64,000 nucleotides of DNA from Pseudomonas profundi. GTDB lineage: Bacteria; Pseudomonadota; Gammaproteobacteria; Pseudomonadales; Pseudomonadaceae. The notes beneath the pieces were generated by a model. It made no database searches, was not told the origin of the DNA, and saw only the letters and a list, made by a program, of their open reading frames with translations. The stretch's first letter is position 1. Each line of letters begins with the position of its first letter. The stretch lies in assembly GCF_008638305.1 (NCBI RefSeq), contig NZ_VTPZ01000011.1, positions 62,001-126,000 of the forward strand. Direction: 5' to 3'. This document shows positions 38,248-47,049 of the stretch, in pieces. A program made the translations under genes and the position numbers.

Positions 38248-40086
38248 ATGGAAGAACTCGTAGGCATGCGCTGGCACAATCTGGTAACGCGCCTGGCGCG
38301 CACCAGCTATCCCGAAGCTCAGGTTCGCCTTGAGGACCAGGGTCCTCGGCTGGCCATGGTATTCCGCGCGTTGGGCGGCGATCCTGGTCTGGTAATCAAG
38401 GCCGCTACCGAGCGCGCCTTCCGACCGCCGCGCCACTGGCTTGAGAAGATCGCCGGGACTGGCCGACAGTACGCGATGGCCTGGCGCGACCACGATAGCG
38501 TACGCCTGCCGGCCGTGATCCAGACTTACCCGACCGTCGAGCTGAATAACGACTTGTATCTATGGCTGGTGGCGCTGGCGAGCCAGAGCGGCGCGCCCGC
38601 TACAGGCGACTGGCTGGTATGGAACCAGAACCAGGTCGCCGCCACGCTGGAACGATTCCCGGGGCTGGCGTCGCTGTATGAGCGCCTGGCGGCAGAACTG
38701 GTCTCGATCCGTCCATCGTTGCACACCTTGTCCAGCACGCAGGCACAGCGTGAGAGCTGTCTGCAGGCGGCTATTCTTGAACCGGGTAGTCAGCAAAACT
38801 TGCCCGCGGCCGATGGCGATCCACTTCCTGTGCCGCTGTGGCTGTACCCGGCGCTGCATCAGGATCAGGCCGCCGTGTCGCGTACCGATGACAACGACGG
38901 CACCAGCACTGGCGCGCCCAAACCCAAGGAAGGTAAAGGACGCAAGCGTGCAGAATTTATTGATGACATAGACGGACGCGACGGGCTGATTGTATTCCGC
39001 CTGGAAAGCCTTTTTTCCTGGTCCGAGTTTGTACCCGTGGACCGTACCGTCGACGACAGTGAAGACGATGAAGCTGATCGCGTCGCCGAAGACCTGGACC
39101 ACCTGAGCCTGTCGCGCCATGGCGATGCCGGCGCGTCGCGACTGCGTCTGGATCTGGACCTGCCCTCCGCCGCCGAGGACGACATCCCGCTGGGAGAGGG
39201 TCGTCTCCTGCCCGAATGGGACTGGCGCAAGGAGCAGCTGATACCCCGGCACTGCAAGGTGATACCCATGCTGCCGAAAAATGCCGTGCCCTGTGCGCTG
39301 CCCTCACGCCTGCAACCGCTGGCAGGTGAATTGCGTCGCCGTTTCGAGGCGTTGCGCCCGCAGCAAGGCTGGAACAAGCGCCAGGCTACTGGCCCGCTGC
39401 TGGATATGGAGGCATGCATCAATTTCGCCACTGCTCGCCAACGCGGCGAAGCCAACGCCCAACCGGCATTGTGGCGCCAACAATCGCCGCAACAACGCGA
39501 CCTCGCCTGTCTGGTACTGGCTGACCTTTCATTGTCTACCGAGGCCTATGCTGATAACGAACACCAGGTCATCGACGTGGTCCGGGACAGCCTGGAGTTA
39601 CTCGGTGAGGCCCTGGATGCCGGCGACGACTCCTTCGCCATGTACGGATTTTCCTCGCGCCGGCGCGATCACGTGCGCTACAGCCTGATCAAGAACTTTG
39701 CCGAGCCCTGGGGTGCGCCGATACATGGCCGTATCCAGGCTTTGCGCCCCGGCTATTACACGCGCATGGGCGCAGCCATCCGTCAGGCAACCGAAATCCT
39801 CAGGGAGCAGCCGGCGGAGCAGCGGCTATTGCTGATATTGACCGATGGAAAGCCAAACGATCTGGACCTGTATGAGGGTCGCTACGGAATGGAAGACACC
39901 CGTCACGCACTGATTGAGGCGCGCCGTGCCGGCCTTGAGCCCTTCTGCGTGACTATCGACCAGGAAGCCGCTGACTATCTGCCCTACCTGTTCGGCCCGC
40001 AGCGTTTCCACCTCCTGCAAAAGGCAGCCGACCTGCCAGCACTGCTGCCTCAACTCTATCTGTTATTGACTGGACGCACGCCATGA
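38248..40086 (+). CDS. norD: NorD, VWA-domain maturation protein (copy 2)
   Basis: A 612-residue protein with a variable N-terminal region, acidic stretches around residues 270-280 and a C-terminal VWA domain (about 420-605). The MIDAS-like segment reads ADLSLSTEA, i.e. DxSxS, followed by LTDGKPNDLDLYEGRYG. Works with NorQ. It follows the polyferredoxin by 3 bp and overlaps norE by 4 bp. Confidence 0.93.
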   Translation: MEELVGMRWHNLVTRLARTSYPEAQVRLEDQGPRLAMVFRALGGDPGLVIKAATERAFRPPRHWLEKIAGTGRQYAMAWRDHDSVRLPAVIQTYPTVELNNDLYLWLVALASQSGAPATGDWLVWNQNQVAATLERFPGLASLYERLAAELVSIRPSLHTLSSTQAQRESCLQAAILEPGSQQNLPAADGDPLPVPLWLYPALHQDQAAVSRTDDNDGTSTGAPKPKEGKGRKRAEFIDDIDGRDGLIVFRLESLFSWSEFVPVDRTVDDSEDDEADRVAEDLDHLSLSRHGDAGASRLRLDLDLPSAAEDDIPLGEGRLLPEWDWRKEQLIPRHCKVIPMLPKNAVPCALPSRLQPLAGELRRRFEALRPQQGWNKRQATGPLLDMEACINFATARQRGEANAQPALWRQQSPQQRDLACLVLADLSLSTEAYADNEHQVIDVVRDSLELLGEALDAGDDSFAMYGFSSRRRDHVRYSLIKNFAEPWGAPIHGRIQALRPGYYTRMGAAIRQATEILREQPAEQRLLLILTDGKPNDLDLYEGRYGMEDTRHALIEARRAGLEPFCVTIDQEAADYLPYLFGPQRFHLLQKAADLPALLPQLYLLLTGRTP

Positions 40087-40691
40087 ACGCACGGGAGCGG
40101 ATACATCTACCGCTGGGCAATGTCGCGACAGAAGAGGAGATACCCGGCGACCTGGCGATGTGGTTTTTCATCTTCGCCGAACTGGCGGTTTTTGCCCTGT
40201 TGCTTAGCGGCATGGCCTTCGCCCGCGGCAACTGGCCCGACATGTTCAGCGCGGGGGTGGCCACCCTGCACCCGGAAGCCGGGCTGATCAATACCCTGGC
40301 CCTGCTCACGGGAAGCTACTGGGTAGCTCGCGGTGTTGCCGATATGCGTGCCGGCCGGCTGTCCAGGCTACCAGGGTGGTTTTATGCCGGCGCGGGCAGC
40401 GGTGTTTTCTACGTCGTGATCAAGAGTGTCGAATACGTTCAGCTATTCAGCGCTGGATACAACCTGCGCACCGACACCTTCTATTTTTTCTACTTCTTCA
40501 CGACATTCTTTCACATGATGCACGTGGTGCTGGGCATGGTGATCCTGCTGGTGGTTGCCCGACGCTGGCAGCGCGGCGTGTATCAGACTCCCGAAGCGCG
40601 CCGGATGGCGGCGGACTCAGCCGCCAGCTACTGGCACATGGTGGATCTGGTATGGCTGATGCTGTTTCCCCTGCTCTATATACTGCCGTGA
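40083..40691 (+). CDS. norE: NorE, cytochrome oxidase subunit III-like protein
   Basis: A 202-residue, five-helix protein of the cytochrome c oxidase subunit III family, in nor clusters called NorE. Landmarks: PGDLAMWFFIFAELAVFA, ARGNWPDMF, FFHMMHVVLGM and AASYWHMVDLVWLMLFPLLY. It supports NO reductase activity but is not part of the purified complex. ATGA overlap with norD. Confidence 0.94.
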   Translation: MNARERIHLPLGNVATEEEIPGDLAMWFFIFAELAVFALLLSGMAFARGNWPDMFSAGVATLHPEAGLINTLALLTGSYWVARGVADMRAGRLSRLPGWFYAGAGSGVFYVVIKSVEYVQLFSAGYNLRTDTFYFFYFFTTFFHMMHVVLGMVILLVVARRWQRGVYQTPEARRMAADSAASYWHMVDLVWLMLFPLLYILP

Positions 40692-40698
40692 GGTATGC

Positions 40699-40938
40699 AT
40701 GACCACTAAACTGACACACAGCTGGCTGGCATTGCTTGCCCTCACCGGGCTGGGCTGGTGGCTGGGGCATTTCACCGAAGGGAGCTGGCTGCTATGGGCG
40801 ATCATTCTCCTGAGCGCGATCAAGGGCCAATGGTTGATCGACCATTTCATGGGATTGGCCCAGGGCCCGAAGTTGTTCCGCGCCATTGTCAGCGGCTGGC
40901 TGGTTGCTATCCTCGCCAGCATGGCGATGTTCCTGTAG
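40699..40938 (+). CDS. norF: NorF, small membrane protein
   Basis: A 79-residue protein with two to three helices, in the NorF position and of the cytochrome c oxidase subunit IV-like fold (INHFMGL-type loop seen as IDHFMGLAQGPK). 7 bp after norE. Last nor gene of the operon. Confidence 0.88.
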   Translation: MTTKLTHSWLALLALTGLGWWLGHFTEGSWLLWAIILLSAIKGQWLIDHFMGLAQGPKLFRAIVSGWLVAILASMAMFL

Positions 40939-41004
40939 ATGCACGGGAGATGCACCGCTGGGATTGCCTGTGTTAAGCCACCGCTCATTCGCGCAAGATA
41001 GAAC

Positions 41005-42882
41005 ATGACTCAAGACACCATACAATCTACTGACGTATCCGGGACTGCAGACACGAAACCACGTCATTCAATCGTATCCAGAGCCATCATCGCCTGTGCA
41101 ATCATCATCTGCATAACCCTGCTGGGCATACTCGGCAACAGCTATGTGACCAGCGCACTGGAAGGCGATGCCGAGGCGATCAACGTTGCCGGCAGTTTGC
41201 GCATGCAAGCCTGGCGACTCGCGGCGACGGCAGACGCCGATTCTGCGCGCCTGCAGTCCCACGTCGAGAAGATGCAGGCGACCCTTGAGTCTCCGATTTT
41301 GCAGGCCGCAATGGATCGGCATCGCGCCTCCGCCCTGCCCGCCTTGCACGAGGCGGTGGTCGATCACTGGCAACGGGGAATGCGACCACTACTCGTCGAC
41401 AAGACGCCACAAATACAATCACTGGGGGAGCAGGTACCCGTGTTCGTCAACCTGCTGGATGGCATCGTCGCGACCCTGCAGCGTCTTTCCGAACGAAATC
41501 TGGCGATGATTCAAAGAGTGCAGCTGGGAACGCTGCTGGTTGTCCTGCTGAGCACCTGTGCGCTTATTCTCGATCTGCGAAAGCACCTCGCCACCCCCTT
41601 GCGCCAGCTTACCGCCCTCGCCCATCAGGTAAGCCGCGGTGATTTCACTGGTCGAATGAGAGCGGGCAGCGGAACCGAGCTGGACCTGCTCGCCAGCACC
41701 CTCAACAAGATGAATGAAGAACTCGCAAGTCTTTACGCGGACATGGAGACCAAGGTCAACGACAAGACCGCGGAACTGACCCGCACCAACGCCGCGCTGC
41801 ACCTGCTTTTCGAGAGCGCCCGAACGCTCTACAACCAGCCGGCGGATCCGGTGCGCATGATGGCCCGCTCGCTCGCAGCCGTGCGGCAGGCCCTCGGTTG
41901 CGGCCCGGTTTCCCTCTGCCTGAATAGCGGCGCCGGTGGCGGTAATTACGCCGCGGTTACCTCCGAGGGCAGCGAGCCACCGCATTACTGCAAGTTGTCC
42001 AGCTGCGCCGAGTGCCCGGCGGACCTGGCTGATTCAGGGCTGGAGTGCATGGATCGGCTGACCAGCTTCGAGCTGCACTCGGGATCGACGCATCTGGGCA
42101 GTTTGCGTGTCGAGCAGCCAGTCGGCGAGCCGCTTCAGGCATGGCAGGAGCAGGTGCTGGTTACCCTTGCTGATTTGTACGCAGCCTCCATGAGCCTGGC
42201 GAATCTTGGCCAGCAGCAGGCACGTCTGGCCCTTATGGAAGAGCGTGCGGTGATCGCGCGTGAGCTGCATGATTCGCTCGCTCAAGCGCTTTCAGCGCAG
42301 AAGCTGCAATTGGCCAGGCTCAAGCGGCAGGTCGAGAACGGCTGCGGACCGAGCGAGTTGGCTGAGACGCGCGAGCAGATAGAACAAGGTCTCGCTGCGG
42401 CATACCGCCAACTGCGCGAGCTGCTCACGACCTTTCGCATACAGGTTAACGAGCCGGGCCTGAAACCGGCGCTGCAGGCCACTGTGAAGGAGTTCAGTCG
42501 CAACTCCGGCGTAGACATCACACTGGACTACCAGCTTGACCATTGCCCGCTTTCGCCCAATGAAGAGGTCCATTGCCTACAGATTGCCCGCGAGGCGCTG
42601 AGCAACGTCATCAAGCATGCGCAGGCCGGCCAGTGCTGGATCCAGCTGAAACAGGATGACAAGGGGATCGTGTCGGTACAGGTCGAGGACGATGGTATCG
42701 GGATCGCCGAAACCACCTCGCCCGAAGGTCACTACGGGCTGAGCATTCTCCACGAACGTGCCAGCAGCCTGGGCGGTACGCTCCACATTTACAGAAGAGA
42801 AGCTGGCGGAACCAAGATCCTGGTGAATTTCCCGCCAGACTATCGAATCGTTGTCCCAAGGGAACACGCTGCACATGAATGA
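41005..42882 (+). CDS. narX: NarX-like nitrate/nitrite sensor kinase
   Basis: A 625-residue membrane kinase: transmembrane helix 1 (about residues 26-46); the periplasmic P-box INVAGSLRMQAWRLA (about 59-73), which binds nitrate in NarX; a second helix (about 172-192) followed by a HAMP domain; a central region with a Cys cluster (CKLSSCAECP); then a HisKA_3 dimerisation helix with H422 (ARELHDSLAQAL) and an HATPase domain (EDDGIGIAE). Its end overlaps narL by 8 bp. No nar genes are in the window, so its targets here may be nir/nor/nos genes. Confidence 0.93.
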   Translation: MTQDTIQSTDVSGTADTKPRHSIVSRAIIACAIIICITLLGILGNSYVTSALEGDAEAINVAGSLRMQAWRLAATADADSARLQSHVEKMQATLESPILQAAMDRHRASALPALHEAVVDHWQRGMRPLLVDKTPQIQSLGEQVPVFVNLLDGIVATLQRLSERNLAMIQRVQLGTLLVVLLSTCALILDLRKHLATPLRQLTALAHQVSRGDFTGRMRAGSGTELDLLASTLNKMNEELASLYADMETKVNDKTAELTRTNAALHLLFESARTLYNQPADPVRMMARSLAAVRQALGCGPVSLCLNSGAGGGNYAAVTSEGSEPPHYCKLSSCAECPADLADSGLECMDRLTSFELHSGSTHLGSLRVEQPVGEPLQAWQEQVLVTLADLYAASMSLANLGQQQARLALMEERAVIARELHDSLAQALSAQKLQLARLKRQVENGCGPSELAETREQIEQGLAAAYRQLRELLTTFRIQVNEPGLKPALQATVKEFSRNSGVDITLDYQLDHCPLSPNEEVHCLQIAREALSNVIKHAQAGQCWIQLKQDDKGIVSVQVEDDGIGIAETTSPEGHYGLSILHERASSLGGTLHIYRREAGGTKILVNFPPDYRIVVPREHAAHE

Positions 42883-43528
42883 AACAGATAGCATCCGGAT
42901 TCTGCTGGTGGACGATCACCCCATGATGCGCCGCGGTCTGCGTGACCTGCTGGCCATGGAGCCTGATCTCGATCCCGCCGGGGAAGCCGGCAATGGCGTT
43001 GAAGCCATCCGCCTCGCCCATGAACTCGAGCCTGACCTGATCCTGCTTGATCTCAACATGCCGGGCATGGGCGGGCTGGACATTCTGCGGCAGATGCGTC
43101 GCGAACAGATCGATGCGCGCATCATCTTTTTCACCGTATCCGATGATCACGACGACGTACTTGAAGCGCTGCGCAGCGGTGCCGACGGTTATTTGCTCAA
43201 GGATATGGACGCAGACCAATTGGTAGAACAGATACGCCTTGCCGCGCGCGGCAAACTGGCACTCAGCGCAGAACTGACCATGATACTGGCTGACGCTATC
43301 CGCAACCGGCCCGAGGCTGAAGCCTCCGAACCCCAGGCTCACCTTACCCGGCGAGAGCGGGACGTACTGCGCCAGATCGCCAAGGGCCAGAGTAACAAGA
43401 TGATCGCCCGTGAGCTGGACATCAGCGAAGGTACGGTAAAGGTGCATGTCAAACGTGTGCTGAACAAACTGGGCATGCGTTCACGTACTGAAGCGGCGGT
43501 ATGGGTGGTAGAGCAGAACCTCGCCTAG
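42875..43528 (+). CDS. narL: NarL-like response regulator
   Basis: A 217-residue regulator: receiver domain (residues 5-120; acidic DD pocket, phospho-Asp in LILLDLNMPG, Lys in YLLKD) and a LuxR-type helix-turn-helix (LTRRERDVLRQIAKGQSNKMIARELDISEGTVKVHV). Start at 42875 inside the narX end (overlap 8 bp); an earlier Met would add eight residues. Confidence 0.94.
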   Translation: MNETDSIRILLVDDHPMMRRGLRDLLAMEPDLDPAGEAGNGVEAIRLAHELEPDLILLDLNMPGMGGLDILRQMRREQIDARIIFFTVSDDHDDVLEALRSGADGYLLKDMDADQLVEQIRLAARGKLALSAELTMILADAIRNRPEAEASEPQAHLTRRERDVLRQIAKGQSNKMIARELDISEGTVKVHVKRVLNKLGMRSRTEAAVWVVEQNLA

Positions 43529-43529
43529 A

Positions 43530-43557
43530 GGATGGGAGCCAATGTGTTCGCCCATCC
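43530..43557 (+). terminator. Hairpin after narL
   Basis: GGATGGG / CCCATCC 7-bp stem (loop 14 nt) directly after the narL stop. No T-run. It is followed immediately by the REP-like palindrome at 43561. Confidence 0.45.
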
Positions 43558-43560
43558 TGG

Positions 43561-43585
43561 GGGTGTAGCGCGCCTGCGCTACGCC
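43561..43585. repeat. REP-like palindromic element
   Basis: GTAGCGC-GCCT-GCGCTAC is a perfect 7-bp hairpin within a 25-bp segment that is the reverse complement of the unit start in the 25.6-26.1 kb array (unit starts 25622, 25771, 25920, 26056). Confidence 0.8.
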
Positions 43586-44074
43586 AAATTCTCAGCTACA
43601 GCTAACCCGCCGACGGACGACTACTACCGGTCACGGCAGCGAAAACACTCACGACAAGCAATCATCTGCTGGGTTTGTCCTCCGAGCTCAGCTATCGCAG
43701 CGAGGTGAGTTGGAGAGTTCTGAGTCAGCTTCCGCGAGCCGACAGGGCCGCGCTGACACGCTGCAAGTACGTCCCTGTAAGCTCGTCGATGACATTCCTG
43801 TCATCGGACGGTCATCGCAGCCCTGTCGTCCCGCTCCGCCCCAGAGTTTTGAGCTGCCAAACGGAAACAAAAAACGGTTTTAAACTCCGGACCACGCCGA
43901 TGCTCGGCCAAGCCCGCCGGCTGTCAGGGTGGAGCAAGTGTCGAAAACAGGGATGTTTTCGTCAAGCCCCCATGGATGGGTTCACGGCGTCTTGCGGAGT
44001 CCTGACAGGCGGCGGGCGATTGGCTGCGGAGTTTCAGCTCAGCATTTTTGAGTTCCCGCTTCCGGCCCCAAAGA
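43586..44074. other. Non-coding region with several hairpins, probable dispersed repeat
   Basis: About 490 bp without a supportable gene between the convergent narL and DGC-protein genes. Perfect hairpins are seen at 43787-43806 (CGATGACA-TTCC-TGTCATCG) and 43942-43961 (CGAAAAC-AGGGAT-GTTTTCG). The density of structure and the lack of coding frames suggest an interspersed intergenic repeat of pseudomonads or a structured RNA; only a genome comparison could tell. Confidence 0.5.
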
Positions 44075-44461
44075 TCAGACAGCCTCATCCTGGGCACGAC
44101 TGTTCTGAATCAGCTCGACAATCTGCACCTCCAGATCGTCCGCCTGCTCTGGCGTGCAATCTTCACCAAATCGTTTACGTACACCGAAATCACTGAGTAA
44201 AACGTGAATCTCGGGTTCGACGCCGACATTGTTCAGACAGGCTTTGGCACACTGGAGTTTGCAGCCGTCCACCGCGATTATCTGGCGGCCCGATTTCGCT
44301 GTTTTTACCAGGGACGCGACTTTGCCGCCAACGCCAGCGATGCAGGACATCTCGGCAATCCCGGCGCGATCGATCCGCAGAGCAAGCGTATTGGCGAGCT
44401 GCGCCACGTTGGAGCAGCCCGAGCACGAATAGATAAGCGGGGAATTTTTTGTAGCAGACAT
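44075..44461 (-). CDS. DGC-domain (putative zinc-binding) cysteine protein
   Basis: A 128-residue cytosolic protein with cysteines in CSGCSNVAQLA (about residues 13-16), SCIAGVGG (about 39-41) and the namesake DGCKLQCAKACL (about 65-76), matching the DGC family annotated as putative zinc-binding. Such genes are often seen beside denitrification or anaerobic metabolism genes; function unknown. Start at 44459-44461 with GGAGG upstream; a longer frame runs into the foldback element. Probably linked to ubiT upstream. Confidence 0.8.
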   Translation of the reverse strand: MSATKNSPLIYSCSGCSNVAQLANTLALRIDRAGIAEMSCIAGVGGKVASLVKTAKSGRQIIAVDGCKLQCAKACLNNVGVEPEIHVLLSDFGVRKRFGEDCTPEQADDLEVQIVELIQNSRAQDEAV

Positions 44462-44473
44462 TAGAACCTCCAA

Positions 44474-44523
44474 AGGGTCTGTTGACGTTTCATCGCGGCC
44501 GCGACGAAGTGCCAACAGACCCT
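44474..44523. mobile_element. Short foldback relative of the ccoN-leader MITE
   Basis: A 50-bp inverted repeat: arms 44474-44497 and 44500-44523, 20 of 24 positions paired. The left arm is identical to the terminal repeat of the element at 13749-14018, and 36 bp of its reverse complement match that element's right end. It sits between ubiT and the DGC-protein gene, 13 bp before the latter's start codon, where it overlaps the leader. Confidence 0.75.
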
Positions 44524-44531
44524 TGCCATTG

Positions 44532-45035
44532 TCATGCTGGGTGCTGGGCCGCTCCTTGACCTGGGTCAATTCCGGACGCTCCGGCCCCCAGCCACTGAAT
44601 CAGTTGCCACAACCGCGGCGGCAGACGATCAGAATCCAGACTGTCCATCAGATTCTTTATTTCCAGGCCAAGCTCGGTGTCACCCTCAATAATCAGCCTA
44701 CGACGGAAGAACAGCGTGTCCGGGTCTTCCTGACGGCTGGAAAGTAGCAGGAATTCGCGCCAGTTTCCGCGGATACAGAGATCTGTCGGAGCGCTCCTGT
44801 CCAGGCGCAGGCCTTTGTCCGTGCGGGTCACATTCCAGGCCAGGCCGAGATCTGTCACCTCCAGGCGCAACCAGCGTCCGTGCAAACAGTCAAAATCACC
44901 GTCGGCAACCGGCTCGGCGAATATCCGGGCCATGGCCTTTTCAATCACCAGCCGCTGGATTGTGAAGGGCACGTGCCGGCTCAATGGAAGTATGGGATCG
45001 CCTGCGCGCAATGCCAGGCTCGCCAGGTTCAGCAT
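44532..45035 (-). CDS. ubiT: UbiT, SCP2-type lipid carrier for anaerobic ubiquinone synthesis
   Basis: A 167-residue protein with an SCP2 fold (about residues 30-125; the LRLDRSAPTDLCIRGNWREFLLL region resembles the SCP2 core). UbiT assists UbiU-UbiV in oxygen-independent ubiquinone synthesis. Start at 45033-45035 (MLNLASLALR), overlapping the ubiV end by 7 bp; an earlier start within ubiV adds 19 residues without homology. Confidence 0.9.
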   Translation of the reverse strand: MLNLASLALRAGDPILPLSRHVPFTIQRLVIEKAMARIFAEPVADGDFDCLHGRWLRLEVTDLGLAWNVTRTDKGLRLDRSAPTDLCIRGNWREFLLLSSRQEDPDTLFFRRRLIIEGDTELGLEIKNLMDSLDSDRLPPRLWQLIQWLGAGASGIDPGQGAAQHPA

Positions 45036-45919
45036 AAACCTGCCTCCTCTACCCTCAACATACCCGGCTGGCCGTACCAATATCCGTTGCAACCGTCGAT
45101 TGCGAGCGGCGGCTCGGCGCCTCGTCTGACTTCGTCAAAGGTACGGATGATATCCAGCGTCCCGTTTGAGGCGGGGCTGATACGCAACGCGTCAATGCCC
45201 ATGGCACGCATCCGGGGGTACTCGGCCAGGAGGTTACTTACCCCGGCGGACATGGTCTGGATCCCGTTAAGCGTAAATAGCGGTTGGCCTTCCTGGCTGG
45301 TCATTGGCAGACCATCGGGATATTCCTGACAGATGAAACCGCAGTCATCCTTCGGCCGGTTCTCAGCACGGGCGGTAAAACAGCGCGCTGAATAGGCCAG
45401 CGGCAGATGCCCCCAGGCGAACACTTCAATTTCCGGCAAGAGGAAGCCTGCGTCAGCTGCCTGATGCATGACAGCCTGAATCAGCTCGCCGGAACACTCC
45501 ACTGGCGGCACCCAGCGGACCATTCCCTGCTCCGTCAATTGCTGTAGCGCCAGGGCGTTGTACAGGTTGAGTGACGAGCCGCCAACAAACTCCACGCCCT
45601 TGCTGGTGAGGTAGTGCACCGCGGCCATATCATTGGCCTCCACCATGATGTCGCCGTTGTCGCACAACCGCCGTAAACCAGAGAGTTCAGAAGCTGCTTC
45701 AATCAATGCCAGGCCTGATATCACTACTTGAGCACCGCTCTCGCTGCGCAGGTCGCGCGCCAGCCCAAGCCAGTCATCCAGCGACAATGCGCGGCGCTTC
45801 GAACACACTGTCTCGCCGATATAAATGACATCCAGCGGCTCGCTGGCAACGTCCGCGTAAAAATCCATGATCTGTTGCCGCGTCCAGTAGAACAGGATGG
45901 GTCCCAGTGTTAATTTCAT
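45029..45919 (-). CDS. ubiV: UbiV, 4Fe-4S hydroxylase partner
   Basis: A 296-residue member of the U32 peptidase-like family. Cluster ligands expected for UbiV are visible: the Cys in GETVCSKRR (about residue 39) and the later ARCFTARAENRPKDDCGFIC set. With UbiU it hydroxylates the ubiquinone ring without O2, using prephenate as oxygen donor. 11 bp downstream of ubiU. Confidence 0.95.
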   Translation of the reverse strand: MKLTLGPILFYWTRQQIMDFYADVASEPLDVIYIGETVCSKRRALSLDDWLGLARDLRSESGAQVVISGLALIEAASELSGLRRLCDNGDIMVEANDMAAVHYLTSKGVEFVGGSSLNLYNALALQQLTEQGMVRWVPPVECSGELIQAVMHQAADAGFLLPEIEVFAWGHLPLAYSARCFTARAENRPKDDCGFICQEYPDGLPMTSQEGQPLFTLNGIQTMSAGVSNLLAEYPRMRAMGIDALRISPASNGTLDIIRTFDEVRRGAEPPLAIDGCNGYWYGQPGMLRVEEAGLC

Positions 45920-45930
45920 TGCTCTCCCCT

Positions 45931-46926
45931 CTACTGCCAGGCGCGGTGGTAAGCACCCAGAGTGGTTTGACTGCCTTCTGAAACCTTATCGAGTGCCTGC
46001 ATCCACGCAGGTTCAACCGAATAGCCCCGTGGATTGGAGGCGAACCGGTCCAGCGCCTGGCGCCAGACGCCGGTCACCTGTTCGACATAGGCGGGGCTGC
46101 GCTGGCGCCCTTCGATCTTGACCGCCGTCACGCCGATCGCCGCCAATTGCGGTACCAGATCCAGCGTATTCAGACTGGTGGGCTCTTCGAGGGCGTGAAA
46201 ACGCTTGCCGTTGACCATAAAGCGGCCCTTGCACAGCGTCGGATAGCCGGCCGCTTCGCCCTCTTCGTAGCGGTCAATCAACACATCATTCAGGCGTGAA
46301 CTCAGGACATCGTCTTCCTGATTCCAGCGCACGGCGCTGGCGGGGGAGCAGACGCCGCAGAGATTCGGGGATTCGCCGGTCACGTAAGAGGACAAATGGC
46401 AGCGCCCTTCCGCCATGATGCACAGGCTGCCGAAGGCGAACACCTCGACCGGTACCGGACTGGCCTCCGCCACCTGGCGCACCTGGTTCAATGACAGCAC
46501 CCGGGGCAGTACCGCTCGGCGAATGCCGTAATGTTCATGGTAATACTGCAAGGCGGCAGCATTGGTGGCCGAGCCCTGCACGGAAAGATGCAAGTTGAGC
46601 CTGGGGTGGTGTTTGGTGGCATACGCCAGTACGCCGGGGTCGGCCGCAATCAATGCGTCCACGCCCAGATCCGCAGCGTGATCGACTGCCCGGCGCCAGC
46701 GCGCCCACCCATCAGGCAGGGCATAGGTGTTGACCGCAATATAGATCTGACGTCCCTGCTGGCGGACCAGATCGACGCCGCTTTGCAGTTGTTTGTCAGT
46801 AAAGTTGAGGCCGGCAAAATGGCGCGCGTTGGTATCGTCGCGAAAACCGGTATAGATGGCATCAGCACCCTGACGCAGCGCCGACTTCAGCGCGGGCAGG
46901 CTGCCTGCTGGACAGACCAGTTGCAT
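45931..46926 (-). CDS. ubiU: UbiU, 4Fe-4S hydroxylase partner
   Basis: A 331-residue U32-family protein starting MQLVCPAGSLPALKSAL. Cluster Cys occur in GSLCIMAEGRCHLSSYVTG, the following NLCGVC and PTLCKGR, matching UbiU. Start at 46924-46926 (GGAG upstream); a longer frame adds 11 residues. An ANR-type site lies 60-73 bp upstream, consistent with anaerobic induction of ubiUVT. Confidence 0.95.
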   Translation of the reverse strand: MQLVCPAGSLPALKSALRQGADAIYTGFRDDTNARHFAGLNFTDKQLQSGVDLVRQQGRQIYIAVNTYALPDGWARWRRAVDHAADLGVDALIAADPGVLAYATKHHPRLNLHLSVQGSATNAAALQYYHEHYGIRRAVLPRVLSLNQVRQVAEASPVPVEVFAFGSLCIMAEGRCHLSSYVTGESPNLCGVCSPASAVRWNQEDDVLSSRLNDVLIDRYEEGEAAGYPTLCKGRFMVNGKRFHALEEPTSLNTLDLVPQLAAIGVTAVKIEGRQRSPAYVEQVTGVWRQALDRFASNPRGYSVEPAWMQALDKVSEGSQTTLGAYHRAWQ

Positions 46927-46985
46927 AGTGGCTCCCTGGTAATGTAAAACGCGAGCCACTTTGCGCTTTTCTGGTCCAGCCGGCC

Positions 46986-46999
46986 TTGATCATGGTCAA
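46986..46999 (-). promoter_or_regulatory. ANR-type box upstream of ubiU
   Basis: TTGAT-CATG-GTCAA, both halves within the accepted TTGA(T/C) variation. Centred 66 bp before the ubiU start codon. Confidence 0.65.
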
Positions 47000-47049
47000 T
47001 GCATCGGTGCTCGACAGACGTCATACACGCCGGTCGGCACCGTTGCGGG

